Assembly: GCA_021775755.1 (NCBI GenBank) | Contig: JAJFHE010000026.1 | Location: 1 to 64,000 of the forward strand | DNA from: Hyphomicrobiales bacterium | GTDB lineage: Bacteria; Pseudomonadota; Alphaproteobacteria; Rhizobiales; JAJFHB01 | DNA length: 64,000 nucleotides | Direction: 5' to 3' | In this document: piece by piece, positions 1 to 8,643 of the stretch | How the letters are laid out: every line of letters starts with the position of its first letter | Position numbering within the stretch: the first letter of the stretch is position 1 | Notes under the pieces: generated by a model | The model's input: the letters and a program-made list of their open reading frames with translations, nothing else | Databases searched by the model: none | Told to the model about the DNA's origin: nothing | Made by a program: the position numbers and the translations under genes

Positions 1-1440
1 ATCGTGCGAGGGATCGGCCTCGAAGTCTATGTCAGCACCGGTTTTGACACGGATCTCGTCTCCGACGATCTCGAAGTTCGCGTCGGACAGCGGATTGCCC
101 GAACCATCGACCAGCGCGTAGGTGAAGGTCTCACCGGTGTCCTGATCAACCGCGGAGAGCGTCGCGACCGTCGTGCCATCTGCGGCATTCTCATCGACCG
201 CGCCACCCGACACGGTGATGTCGGTCGGGTCTTCATTGAGGTCATTGACCGTGACCGTGACGGTCTCGGAGTAGGTATTCCCGCCGGAATCGGTGACCTG
301 GACGATCAGATCGTGCGAGGGATCGGCTTCGAAGTCGATATCAGCACCCGCCTTGACGCGGATCTCATCGCCGACGATCTCGAAGTTCGCGTCGGATACG
401 GGATTGCCCGAACCATCGACGAGCGCAAACGTGAAAGTCTCGCCGGAGTCCTGATCGACAGAAGACAGAGTCGCAACCGTCGTGCCGGCACCAGAGTTCT
501 CATCTACAGAACCACCCGACACCATAATGTCGGTCGGATCTTCATTCAGGTCATTGACCGTCACCGTGACGGTCTCCGAGTAGGTGTTCCCGCCGGAATC
601 GGTGACCTGGACGATCAGGTCATGCGAGGGATCGGCTTCGAAGTCGATGTCAGCACCCGCCTTGACGCGGATCTCGTTGCCGACGATCTCGAAGTTGGCA
701 TCACTGAACGGATTGCCGGAGCCATCGACCAGCGCATAGGTGAAGGTCTCGCCCGAATCCTGGTCCACAGCAGAGAGCGTCGCGACCGTTGCGCCGTCCG
801 CCGCATTCTCGTCCACCGCGCCACCGGACACCGTAATGTCGGTCGGATCTTCGTTGAGGTCATTGACCGTCACCGTGACGGTCTCCGAATAGGTGTTCCC
901 GCCGGAATCGGTGACCTGGACGATCAGGTCGTGGCTGGGATCGGATTCGAAGTCGATGTCAGCACCCGCCTTGACGCGGATCTCGTCACCGACGATCTCA
1001 AAGTTCGCGTCGGAAACCGGATTGCCGGAGCCATCGACCAGCGCATAGGTGAAGGTCTCACCGGAATCCTGGTCGGTCGCACTCAGGACTGCCACGGTCG
1101 TACCGGGGGCGGAGTTCTCGTCAACTACGGTGCCGCTGGCGGCGATGTCTGTCGGGTCTTCATTCAGATCGTTTACCGCGATCGGCACGGCTTCTTCATA
1201 GGAATTGCCCGCGGAGTCGCTCACACGGATATTGAGGTCATAGGTGTCCAGCGTTTCAAAGTCGATATCGGCGCCCGCTCTGACGCGCACCTCGTCACCG
1301 ATGATTTCGAACACGCTCGATCCGCCGACAATTTCAAATGTAAAGCTGTCGCCGGCGTCCGGATCGTCAACGGAAAGGCGCGCCACGACGGTGCCGACGG
1401 CGGCGTTTTCGTCGACGCTGCCTCCGGCGATTTCTATGTC
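1..1440. repeat. Tandem 309-bp coding repeats (cadherin-like domains)
   Basis: The same sequence recurs with a 309-bp period: the segment starting gaagtcgat appears at 22, 331, 640, 949 and (as aaagtcgat) 1258. The unit is 103 codons and its copies are very similar in DNA as well as protein, which suggests recent duplication or gene conversion. The unit nearest the N-terminus is about 18 bp shorter and the most divergent. The array continues beyond the left edge, so the copy number is unknown. Confidence 0.9.
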
Positions 1441-2016
1441 AGTTGGTGAGCTCTTGACATCTCCATCGTCGCTAACGCCTGGCACAGGAGCCGCCAACTG
1501 CTCGTCGCCCATCCCTGCTTCGGCCGCGCCGGAAATCTGTGAGCTGCCCTCGGCATCCGTTTCCTCATATGCCGAAGCCTGGCGGGCGCCATCGAATTGC
1601 GATTGGAAGGCAGGTGCTTCAAGCGGCAAATCCTCCGCGCCGCTGCCCGTCAGCGCAGCGTTGACGCCTTCGGAAAGCTGCTCATTAGCGCCGGTCGCTT
1701 CTGCGCCAACCGGCGGCACTGGTGCCGGTTCGCCTCCCGCAACATCACCATCGGCGACAAATGACGCTTCTTGCTCCGGCGATACAACCTCGGTGGAATC
1801 AAGTTCCGGATCCTTGAATGTTTGGCTGCCCTGGTGGACATTCGACAGCGTGATCTCTTCCAAAATGCCGCCATCGCCTGTGAGACGGTAATCATTGGCA
1901 TCGCGAACCGCTTCGTCCGTTCCCGGCGCAGCATTGTTCAATTCCTGTCCGACCGGTCCGGCACCGCCCGAGGTGTTCGCGGGGTTTTCCCCGTTTTGCT
2001 TTATTTCTTCCGCCAT
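1..2016 (-). CDS. Large cadherin-repeat adhesin-like protein (N-terminal part, runs off window)
   Basis: The minus strand is open from an ATG at 2016 to the window edge, so only the first 672 residues are present and the C-terminus is missing. The first about 190 residues are an acidic, low-complexity leader without a classical signal peptide. Cadherin-like repeats follow, each with a DENxAxGT start, a central FEIVGDEIRV strand, a KAGADIDFE calcium-site-like segment and a closing DLNEDPTDI. Such repeats are typical of very large calcium-dependent surface or biofilm proteins exported by type I secretion, whose signal is C-terminal and therefore outside the window. The opposite strand is also open over the first 1.4 kb, but that frame reads as a shadow of the repeats. 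The adhesin role is inferred from the repeat type; the reading frame is certain. Confidence 0.85.
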   Translation of the reverse strand, partial: MAEEIKQNGENPANTSGGAGPVGQELNNAAPGTDEAVRDANDYRLTGDGGILEEITLSNVHQGSQTFKDPELDSTEVVSPEQEASFVADGDVAGGEPAPVPPVGAEATGANEQLSEGVNAALTGSGAEDLPLEAPAFQSQFDGARQASAYEETDAEGSSQISGAAEAGMGDEQLAAPVPGVSDDGDVKSSPTDIEIAGGSVDENAAVGTVVARLSVDDPDAGDSFTFEIVGGSSVFEIIGDEVRVRAGADIDFETLDTYDLNIRVSDSAGNSYEEAVPIAVNDLNEDPTDIAASGTVVDENSAPGTTVAVLSATDQDSGETFTYALVDGSGNPVSDANFEIVGDEIRVKAGADIDFESDPSHDLIVQVTDSGGNTYSETVTVTVNDLNEDPTDITVSGGAVDENAADGATVATLSAVDQDSGETFTYALVDGSGNPFSDANFEIVGNEIRVKAGADIDFEADPSHDLIVQVTDSGGNTYSETVTVTVNDLNEDPTDIMVSGGSVDENSGAGTTVATLSSVDQDSGETFTFALVDGSGNPVSDANFEIVGDEIRVKAGADIDFEADPSHDLIVQVTDSGGNTYSETVTVTVNDLNEDPTDITVSGGAVDENAADGTTVATLSAVDQDTGETFTYALVDGSGNPLSDANFEIVGDEIRVKTGADIDFEADPSHD

Positions 2017-2226
2017 TTTGGCTCCGTCACTCTGACTAAAGACAGCCCTGCGCCAGACAGACCGGCGCATTACAACCGGCGGAGTATCGGAAATACAGTT
2101 TAATAGCCGCTTCACGGCCGGCCGGATTTTGCCGCACTGGTTAACCGGCCGTAACCAATTTCCTTGGCGGATGGCGCCTTGTTTCGGTACCGATTCGACA
2201 GATTGAGGGCTGGGCATTTGCACAGA

Positions 2227-2251
2227 CTCATGTAAAACATATTCACATGAG
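2227..2251 (+). promoter_or_regulatory. Inverted repeat over a TetR start codon (autoregulatory operator candidate)
   Basis: CTCATGT (2227-2233) and ACATGAG (2245-2251) are perfect 7-bp arms separated by 11 bp. The right arm contains the ATG of the TetR gene at 2247. A palindrome of this size next to a TetR gene is the usual layout of an autoregulatory operator; this is inferred from position and symmetry only. Confidence 0.45.
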
Positions 2252-2897
2252 CTGGTCGAAACGCGGCAAAGGCCGCGGGTATCATCACGGAGACTTGCGC
2301 GAAGCGCTGGTGCAGGCGGCCCTGGACCTCATTGCCAGCAAGGGGCCTGCGGGCTTCACATTCGCCGAAGCCGCACGCACGACAGGGGTCAGCGCGGCGG
2401 CCCCCTACCGCCACTTTCGCGACCGCGACGCGCTTATGGCGGATGTCGCACGGCGCGGGTTTGAACGCTTCGGCGAGCAGTTGTCCATGGCCTGGAACGG
2501 CGGCACGCCCGACCCGATCACGGCGTTTCAGAGCACCGGGCGAGCCTATCTGAACTTCGCACGCAGTGAACCTGCCTACTACGCAGCCATGTTTGAAGCC
2601 GGGCTGCCACCCGACATGGACACCGACCTTGCCCGGGCAAGCGACGATGCCTTTGCCGTTTTGCGGCAAGCGGCAGAGGCTGTTTGCGCGACGCTTGCGC
2701 CGGAAAACCGGCCGCCTCCGCTTATGATGGCATTGCATGTCTGGTCGCTGTCGCACGGCATCGCTTCATTGTTTGCCCGCGGCGACGCGGCAAGACGCAA
2801 ACTGCCAATGCCGCCGGAAGATCTTCTGGAGGCCGCAATTCTTGTTTATTTACAAGGCCTTGGATCAATGCGAGGTGCGAACGGACAAACCGGCTAG
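2247..2897 (+). CDS. TetR/AcrR family transcriptional regulator with WHG-type C-terminal domain
   Basis: This 216-residue protein has an N-terminal TetR helix-turn-helix: an HGDLREALVQAALDLI opening helix, then a recognition helix around residues 45-65 ending in PYRHFRDRDALM. The C-terminal part, including VWSLSHGIASL, resembles the WHG ligand-binding domain found in many TetR proteins. The gene is divergent from the cadherin-repeat gene and followed by a DUF2852 gene, so it may control one of these or itself. No ligand can be predicted. Confidence 0.88.
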   Translation: MSWSKRGKGRGYHHGDLREALVQAALDLIASKGPAGFTFAEAARTTGVSAAAPYRHFRDRDALMADVARRGFERFGEQLSMAWNGGTPDPITAFQSTGRAYLNFARSEPAYYAAMFEAGLPPDMDTDLARASDDAFAVLRQAAEAVCATLAPENRPPPLMMALHVWSLSHGIASLFARGDAARRKLPMPPEDLLEAAILVYLQGLGSMRGANGQTG

Positions 2898-2929
2898 GCG
2901 CCTCTCATCTGAAATCTTGCGTCATACAC

Positions 2930-2982
2930 TTGACAGATCGACCTGCACTGCCCAAATATGTGAATGTTAAATACATTAACAT
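2930..2982 (+). promoter_or_regulatory. Probable promoter and inverted repeat upstream of the DUF2852 gene
   Basis: TTGACA at 2930-2935 is followed after 18 bp by AAATAT (2954-2959), a plausible -35/-10 pair. Just downstream lies ATGTTAA (2964-2970) and TTAACAT (2976-2982), perfect 7-bp arms around a 5-bp spacer. The palindrome would cover the transcription start and looks like an operator. Its outer sequence differs from the repeat at the TetR start, so regulation by that TetR is not shown. Confidence 0.45.
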
Positions 2983-2991
2983 GAGGGTCCA

Positions 2992-3429
2992 ATGGAACTT
3001 GCACAGAAATTGGACGATTACGGCAAACCGGCCTGGATCGCTGTAATGGTCGTCAGCTTTATCGTGTTCTGGCCCATCGGCCTTGCAGTCCTGGCATACA
3101 TGATTTGGAGTGGTCGAATGGGATGCAGCAAGCGTGGTGGCCCCGGACGTTGGTACAATAAAACCGAATCGGGCAAGGCGTCCCGCTCGGAGTGGTGGTC
3201 GCGCACAAAGGCCGGTCACCAAACCGGAAATCGTGCCTTCGACGAATACCGCGAAGAAACCCTGCACCGTCTGGAGCAGGAACATGACGAATTCATGGGC
3301 TTTCTCGACAATTTGCGCCAGGCGCGCGACAAGGCCGAGTTCGATCAGTTCATGGACGAGCGCCGCCAGCGCTCCGAAGAAGAGGCCCCTGAGAGTTCAG
3401 ACGGTCCCGCCGCACAGCCTCAAAGCTGA
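2992..3429 (+). CDS. DUF2852 domain-containing membrane protein
   Basis: This 145-residue protein has one clear transmembrane segment at about residues 13-38, ending LAYMIWSGRM, followed by a basic, tryptophan-containing linker. A charged helical tail starts at FDEYREETLHRLEQEH and probably forms a coiled coil. Length and the N-terminal pattern match the DUF2852 family, common in Hyphomicrobiales and of unknown function. It stands alone between its own promoter and a strong hairpin at 3461-3490, so it is probably monocistronic. Confidence 0.8.
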   Translation: MELAQKLDDYGKPAWIAVMVVSFIVFWPIGLAVLAYMIWSGRMGCSKRGGPGRWYNKTESGKASRSEWWSRTKAGHQTGNRAFDEYREETLHRLEQEHDEFMGFLDNLRQARDKAEFDQFMDERRQRSEEEAPESSDGPAAQPQS

Positions 3430-3460
3430 CGGCACCCCCGAACGTCTGTCTCTCCTCCCC

Positions 3461-3490
3461 TAACGCCGGACCCGACACGGTCCGGCGTTA
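3461..3490 (+). terminator. Stem-loop terminator after the DUF2852 gene
   Basis: A perfect 12-bp stem (TAACGCCGGACC with GGTCCGGCGTTA) encloses a 6-nt loop and is followed by ATTCTGTT. The U-tract is weak, but stem strength and position fit transcription termination. Confidence 0.6.
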
Positions 3491-3636
3491 TTCTGTTCCA
3501 AACAGTAGCGCCGGATCTCATTTTGGGGCCCGGCGTTGCCGTTATCCACCTCCCAGCAACATCAGACAGGAATCCATTGTGCGTCCGCCGCGTTCATCGC
3601 AATATCGCCCTCCTCGCACCGCACAAAGGAGTGTTC

Positions 3637-4368
3637 ATGAGCGGAAGATTGAAGGGCAAGCGCGCCGTGATAACGGCGGCGGGCCAGGGGATCGGCAAGG
3701 CAACGGCGGAACTGTTTGCGACCGAAGGCGCCAACGTTCTGGCCACGGATATCAACGGCGATCTGCTTGCCGCGCTCAACGGCGTTGAAACTCGCGTTCT
3801 CGACGTGACGGACCCCGGGGCGATCTCCGCCCTGGCCGGCGAAACCGCCACGCCCGATATCCTCTTCAACTGTGCGGGCTATGTGCATCAGGGCACGATA
3901 CTTGAGTGCGGCGAAACGGAATGGCGGCGCTCGTTCGATATCAACGTCACTTCGATGTACCGCATGGTGTCCGCATTCATTCCGGCAATGATCGAAAACG
4001 GCGGCGGCTCCATCATCAACATGTCGTCGGTGGTGAGTTCCCTTAAAGGCGTTCCCAACCGGTTCGTCTACGGCACCACCAAGGCAGCGGTTATCGGCCT
4101 GACGAAGTCCGTCGCCGCCGACTTCATTTCTCAAGGTATCCGTTGCAACGCGATCTGCCCGGCAACCGTTCAGTCTCCCTCGCTCGAGGAGCGCTTGCAT
4201 GCGCTCGGCGACTATGAAGCCGCCCGCGCGGCGTTCATTTCGCGCCAGCCCATGGGGCGCCTTGGCGAACCCTCCGAAATCGCTTCGCTTGCACTCTATC
4301 TGGCATCCGACGAAAGCGCCTACACGACCGGCGTTGCCCATCCCGTCGACGGCGGCTGGGCGTTGTGA
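3637..4368 (+). CDS. SDR family dehydrogenase (2-keto-3-deoxy-L-fuconate dehydrogenase-like)
   Basis: The start at 3637 is chosen because AAAGGAG lies 5 bp upstream; the frame is open further 5' but that part looks non-coding. The 243-residue protein is a classical SDR: a TAAGQGIG nucleotide-binding loop near residue 12, NCAG near 80, the catalytic serine in NMSS, YGTTK supplying Tyr and Lys, and a C-terminal PVDGGW. Overall it most resembles the DHRS6 / 2-keto-3-deoxy-L-fuconate dehydrogenase branch. It lies 42 bp before another SDR gene, probably in one operon. The sugar-acid substrate is inferred from family resemblance. Confidence 0.8.
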   Translation: MSGRLKGKRAVITAAGQGIGKATAELFATEGANVLATDINGDLLAALNGVETRVLDVTDPGAISALAGETATPDILFNCAGYVHQGTILECGETEWRRSFDINVTSMYRMVSAFIPAMIENGGGSIINMSSVVSSLKGVPNRFVYGTTKAAVIGLTKSVAADFISQGIRCNAICPATVQSPSLEERLHALGDYEAARAAFISRQPMGRLGEPSEIASLALYLASDESAYTTGVAHPVDGGWAL

Positions 4369-4410
4369 GCCGGCGGCGAAAACCAAAACCTTATCGAGGA
4401 TACCTGTGAA

Positions 4411-5163
4411 ATGAGCGATACGACGTTTGAGAACCAGTGCGCTGTCGTCACCGGCGGCGCACAGGGAATTGGCCGCGAAATCACCATCCGTCTCGCAAAC
4501 GGCGGCGCCAGAGTGGCGATCTGGGATCTGGACGACAGCCTCGCCTCTAAAACGGCTTCAGAGATTGGCTCCAACGGAGCGGTCATTGCCGCCCGTACCG
4601 ATGTCACCGATCTTGCATCGGTCGAAGCTGCCCGCGACGAAACGCTCAAGGCGTTCGGCCAGATCGACGTACTGGTCAACAACGCCGGCATTTCCGGCCC
4701 TAACGCCCCGACCTGGGAATACACACTGGAAGACTGGCACAACGTCATGAAAATCAATCTCGACGGGCCGTTCCATTGCTGCCGGGCGGTCGTGCCGCAG
4801 ATGATTGAGCGCGGCTACGGACGCATCGTCAACATCGCCTCGATCGCGGGAAAGGAAGGCAACCCGGGCGCGCCGGCCTACTCCGCCTCCAAGGCGGCCG
4901 TTATCGGTCTCACCAAATCACTGGGCAAGGAACTCGCCGGCCACGACATCTCCGTCAACGCGGTGACGCCGTCAGCGGCGCGCACCGCGATCTTCGATCA
5001 GATGTTGCCGGAACATATCGACTACATGCTCTCTAAGGTGCCGCGCGGCCGCTTCGCCAAGGTTGAGGAAATCGCCGCCATCGTCGCGTTTGCGGCATCG
5101 CGTGAGTGCGCATTCACTACCGGCGCCGTGTTTGACGTCTCCGGCGGCCGCGCGACTTACTGA
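4411..5163 (+). CDS. SDR family oxidoreductase (FabG-like)
   Basis: This 250-residue classical SDR has TGGAQGIG near residue 15, NNAG near 91, a serine in NIASIAG and the YSASK catalytic pair near 157. The C-terminus ([10 protein letters not shown]) is of the FabG-like type. It follows the preceding SDR closely and is probably co-transcribed with it, suggesting two steps of one sugar or hydroxy-acid pathway. The stop overlaps by 7 bp the stop of the convergent MBL gene. The substrate is not predictable. Confidence 0.82.
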   Translation: MSDTTFENQCAVVTGGAQGIGREITIRLANGGARVAIWDLDDSLASKTASEIGSNGAVIAARTDVTDLASVEAARDETLKAFGQIDVLVNNAGISGPNAPTWEYTLEDWHNVMKINLDGPFHCCRAVVPQMIERGYGRIVNIASIAGKEGNPGAPAYSASKAAVIGLTKSLGKELAGHDISVNAVTPSAARTAIFDQMLPEHIDYMLSKVPRGRFAKVEEIAAIVAFAASRECAFTTGAVFDVSGGRATY

Positions 5164-6023
5164 GCCGTGCCCCGCCACTGCGCCACGGACTGCGGAGAGA
5201 TCAAAATGCCCATCCTGTCGCTGAAGGGAACGCGCCACTCATCGCGCTCCGGCCAGTTCAGGCATTCGCGGCGCACACGCTCAAGACCCGCAACAAGTTG
5301 TTGTAGATCGCGTCGTTGCATGATGGGGGCGGAATGCACATCGCCGTCCGCTACATTGCCATGTGCGCACAATATCTGGGTGTCATCGCCGATCTGCTCG
5401 CGGACGGACGTCGCAATGGCAAGATACTCCGGCAACGAAGCGCCGGGCACCTGGGCATAGAGATCCCCGTCATAAAGAAAATCCGCCGCGTAAAACAGAT
5501 CGCGCCCGGGTTCGTACAATGAAACGGAATCCGGCGAATGGCCGGGCGTGTGCAAGATGCGAAGTCTGCGCCCGCCGAGATCAATCTCACCTTCGATCGC
5601 AAGCCACTCCGACACCTTGAAGGCCGGAGCCTCCAGGTTTTCCCACGCCCCGAGAAAGAACTCTTCGCTCGGCGTGACAACGCCGCCCTTTTCGAAGGCA
5701 CGCAGGCATGGCAGGTCCGCCAGTGCCACACGAGAAAACCGGTGCACGTTTCCGAGATGATCAAAATGCATATGCGAGGGCATTGCGGTCAAAGGTTTGT
5801 CTGTAAGCCGGGCGGCGACGCCCGAGATATCGCGCGAGAACGAACCTGTGTCGAACAACAAGGACCGCTCATTGCCGATCAGGAGATAGCTCCAGTTCTG
5901 CTGGTAGTAAGCCGGCTCACCGATCGCGTAGGTCGTTTCGTCAAGACGCTGCACCGCGTACCAGCCGTCTTCCAGAACAAGACCATCGGCCAGAATTATG
6001 TCGGGCAGATTGATGTCGGCCAT
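5157..6023 (-). CDS. MBL-fold metallo-hydrolase
   Basis: This 288-residue protein has the metallo-beta-lactamase fold signature: SHMHFDHLG (HxHxDH) supplies metal ligands, followed by HTPGHSPDS and a later AADFLYDGD segment. Such enzymes use a binuclear metal centre to hydrolyse diverse esters, thioesters or lactams. No signal peptide is visible, so it is probably cytoplasmic. It converges on the SDR pair and may belong to the same catabolic neighbourhood (for example as a lactonase), but that is only contextual. Confidence 0.82.
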   Translation of the reverse strand: MADINLPDIILADGLVLEDGWYAVQRLDETTYAIGEPAYYQQNWSYLLIGNERSLLFDTGSFSRDISGVAARLTDKPLTAMPSHMHFDHLGNVHRFSRVALADLPCLRAFEKGGVVTPSEEFFLGAWENLEAPAFKVSEWLAIEGEIDLGGRRLRILHTPGHSPDSVSLYEPGRDLFYAADFLYDGDLYAQVPGASLPEYLAIATSVREQIGDDTQILCAHGNVADGDVHSAPIMQRRDLQQLVAGLERVRRECLNWPERDEWRVPFSDRMGILISPQSVAQWRGTAQ

Positions 6024-6131
6024 GGCGAACGCCTCCTCGTTTTAGTATCCCGGCCCAGTGTGCAACACCGGTTTTGCATGGCAAGCAAAATCCGGTTGAG
6101 GCAGAATGCGGCTCCTGGCAGGAGGACCATC

Positions 6132-6569
6132 ATGCGCTGTCTCATCCAAAGAGTGACCGAAGCCCAAGTTGATGTCGCCGGAGACACCATCGGCAAAATC
6201 GGCCCGGGCATGCTCGTGCTTGTCTGCGCCATGCAGGGCGACACGGAAGACAACGCCGCACACCTTGCGCGCAAGGTGGCGAGCTTGCGAATTTTCCGCG
6301 ACGAAGAAGACCGCATGAACCGCTCCGTTGTCGATGTCGGGGGTGCGGCCCTTGTCGTCAGTCAGTTCACGCTTGCCGCCGACACATCGCGCGGCAACCG
6401 CCCCGGCTTTTCAGCCGCCGCGGCACCGGACGACGGCAACGCGCTATACGAAACATTCTGCGGACTTCTGCGCGAACACGGCGTGCCCGTCGAGACGGGG
6501 GCCTTCGGCGCCGACATGTCGGTGAGCCTCGTCAATGACGGGCCGGTCACCATCTGGATGGAGTTCTGA
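6132..6569 (+). CDS. dtd: D-aminoacyl-tRNA deacylase
   Basis: The start at 6132 gives a 145-residue protein of the usual DTD length, beginning [11 protein letters not shown], with GGAGG 5-10 bp upstream. It carries the cross-subunit motifs of the family: SQFTLAAD near residue 80 and NDGPVT near the C-terminus. DTD removes D-amino acids and glycine mischarged onto tRNA. The longer open frame back to 5538 lies over the MBL gene and is a shadow. Confidence 0.93.
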   Translation: MRCLIQRVTEAQVDVAGDTIGKIGPGMLVLVCAMQGDTEDNAAHLARKVASLRIFRDEEDRMNRSVVDVGGAALVVSQFTLAADTSRGNRPGFSAAAAPDDGNALYETFCGLLREHGVPVETGAFGADMSVSLVNDGPVTIWMEF

Positions 6570-6574
6570 GCCAG

Positions 6575-6988
6575 CTATTTCGGTGGTTCGCGGAATATCG
6601 GTCCGCGGGCGATCACCGGCTGCAGCAGATCTTCATAGTCGTACTCTTCGTCTTCGACCGGCGGGCGTTGCAGCTGGCCCGGGTATCCAAGTTTTGTGCG
6701 GATGTCGGCATCGAGATAGTAGGCCGACGAGGCGACAAGGCCTATCAGCCCAATGGCATCAGGTTGATCGCGGTTGAGCATCTCGGCAATCTCCCCCGCA
6801 TCCCCTCCTCCGCCGCCGAGCGCCAACGCTGCCTTCAGAGCATCGAGCAGCTCCGGCCGCAGCTCCAGCACCCTGTCGGTGTGGGCGTTATGCGCACCGG
6901 ACTGGCTGAACGACGGCATCTCGCCATAGGCCGGGATCAGCACATCGGCGATGGCGCCCAGGGTTTTTCTCTCCGCATCGCTCAGCAT
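6575..6988 (-). CDS. Small subunit of a GMC dehydrogenase (gluconate 2-dehydrogenase subunit 3-like)
   Basis: A 137-residue protein whose ATG overlaps the stop of the GMC oxidoreductase gene by one base (TGATG), a sign of translational coupling. The pattern (AIADVLIP near the N-terminus, DRVLELRPEL, YYLDADIRTKLGYPGQ, PVIARGPIFREPPK) matches the small proteins paired with GMC flavoproteins and related to gluconate 2-dehydrogenase subunit 3. There is no twin-arginine signal, unlike many periplasmic relatives, so this pair may work in the cytoplasm. The subunit role is inferred from context. Confidence 0.7.
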   Translation of the reverse strand: MLSDAERKTLGAIADVLIPAYGEMPSFSQSGAHNAHTDRVLELRPELLDALKAALALGGGGGDAGEIAEMLNRDQPDAIGLIGLVASSAYYLDADIRTKLGYPGQLQRPPVEDEEYDYEDLLQPVIARGPIFREPPK

Positions 6989-8601
6989 CACACCGCCTCC
7001 GTCGCGCCACGGGTCTCCAGCATGTGCGCAACAGCGCGCAGCGCAATGGCGCAGATCGTAGCGGTCGGATTGAAACCGGAAGACGTCACGAACACGCTGC
7101 CGTCCAGAATATATAGGTTCGGAACATCGTGGGCCCGGCACCACTGGTCGACCACGGAACGGTCCGGATTGGTTCCCATCCGGCAGGTGCCCATGAGATG
7201 CCATCCGCAATCGCGCATCAGGGTGGTCAGCGAAATCGCCCTGGCGCCGGAAGCCGCCATCGCTTCTTTCTGGCGTTCCAGGTGGAAGGCAATCAGCTTC
7301 TGCGTATTCTCCGAATTCCGATAAATGATTTTCGGAGCCGCAACGCCATCGCCGTCTCGCAGTTCGGGGTCCAGCACGACGCGATTGTCTTCGCTCGGCA
7401 GATCTTCGGCGATTATGCCCCACTCGAACGAGCGGCCAAGGCGCCGCTCGGTGCCACGATGGAAATTCTCGCCCCATGCGCTTTCAAGCGGCCCGCCGCC
7501 GTGTATCGAACGCATGCCAAGCGGCCCGCCCGTCGGCATCGCGTTCCATTTGGCGCCGCGCACAAAGCCGCGCGTCTCATCGGTCTCGTAAAACTGCATC
7601 GACTGAATGGCCTGCCCGGCCGGCCCCATCCAGCTCTCCAGCGGCTCATCGAAATAGCCGACGACCGCCGCATAAGGGTGCATCATCAGGTTGCGGCCCA
7701 CCAGCCCGGACGCGTTCGCGAGGCCGTTCGGGTGTGCTTTGGAAACCGAGTTGAGTAGCAGCCTCGGCGTGCCGACACCGTTTGCGCACACAAGCACATT
7801 GCGAGCCTTCTGGCGGTGTTCGCGCCCCTCCCGGTCGATCCAGATAGCGCCGTCCGCCAGCCCGCTCGGAGATGTTGTGATCTCGCGAACGCGCGCACCG
7901 GTTATCAGACGCGCACCATGGCGGATTGCATCGGGCCAGTGAGTAAGATCGGTCGACCCCTTGGCCTGATCCGCACAGCCCTGCATGCAGCTGCCGCGGC
8001 GCACGCACTGGCCGCGCCCGCGATAGGGTCGTGACGGGATCGCCTGCGGCGCCGGCCACCAGTGCCATCCAAGCTCGTTCATGCCCCGTGCGGCCAGCTT
8101 TCCGATCGGCCCGATAGGCATCGGGGGTAGCGGCGGCGGCGTCATCGGCGGATAGGCCGGGTCTCCGACAAGACCGGACACACCCATCTCGACATCCATG
8201 ATGTCGTAGAACGGCTCGAGGTCCTCGCAAGCGAATGGCCAGTCATCGGCCACACCATCGAGACTGCGGACACGGAAATCGGACGGCATGAACCGTTGCC
8301 AGTGCGCCGCATAAAGAACCGTGCTGCCGCCGACCGCGTTGTACATCAATGGATTGACGTCGGATTCGCTCGTGTCGACCGGGTAGTCGTTTTCAAGCCC
8401 CCGCACATTCGGATTGGGATGCCAGCGCCGCTGGCTCATCACTTCCCATTCGGGCTTGTCGCCATAGAACTCTTCCGGGCTCACCTGCCCGCCCTGTTCC
8501 AGGCATACGACGCCAACGCCGGCCTCGGCCAGGTGTTTAGCCGCCACCGCGCCGGAAGCTCCGGCGCCGATGATCAGCACTTCCGCTTCATCGGTGCTCA
8601 T
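6988..8601 (-). CDS. GMC family FAD-dependent oxidoreductase
   Basis: This 537-residue protein starts with a Rossmann FAD loop (IIGAGASGAVAAKHL) and the conserved GGSTVLYAAHWQRF segment that holds the flavin. It has a cysteine-rich insert (CVRRGSCMQGC) near residue 200 and the C-terminal GMC catalytic region with HLMGTCRMG and GFNPTATICAIALR. It belongs to the branch that oxidises sugars, polyols or gluconate rather than the choline dehydrogenase branch. The small subunit is coupled directly downstream. The next gene upstream in the same direction is a uronate dehydrogenase-like gene, suggesting sugar-acid oxidation; the substrate is unproven. Confidence 0.87.
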   Translation of the reverse strand: MSTDEAEVLIIGAGASGAVAAKHLAEAGVGVVCLEQGGQVSPEEFYGDKPEWEVMSQRRWHPNPNVRGLENDYPVDTSESDVNPLMYNAVGGSTVLYAAHWQRFMPSDFRVRSLDGVADDWPFACEDLEPFYDIMDVEMGVSGLVGDPAYPPMTPPPLPPMPIGPIGKLAARGMNELGWHWWPAPQAIPSRPYRGRGQCVRRGSCMQGCADQAKGSTDLTHWPDAIRHGARLITGARVREITTSPSGLADGAIWIDREGREHRQKARNVLVCANGVGTPRLLLNSVSKAHPNGLANASGLVGRNLMMHPYAAVVGYFDEPLESWMGPAGQAIQSMQFYETDETRGFVRGAKWNAMPTGGPLGMRSIHGGGPLESAWGENFHRGTERRLGRSFEWGIIAEDLPSEDNRVVLDPELRDGDGVAAPKIIYRNSENTQKLIAFHLERQKEAMAASGARAISLTTLMRDCGWHLMGTCRMGTNPDRSVVDQWCRAHDVPNLYILDGSVFVTSSGFNPTATICAIALRAVAHMLETRGATEAV

Positions 8602-8643
8602 CGCAAATCTCTCCTCATCGCGGCGATGCTAAATCAATCGGCC

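Noticed and set aside
4-1449. Long plus-strand open frame of 481 codons at the left edge
   Set aside because: It is the mirror of the cadherin-repeat coding strand: it has the same 309-bp period, no recognisable domain and no ribosome site, while the minus frame has clear cadherin-like motifs.
5538-6131. N-terminal extension of Dtd by about 198 codons
   Set aside because: The stretch lies antisense over the MBL hydrolase gene and the 145-residue form has its own GGAGG and normal family length.
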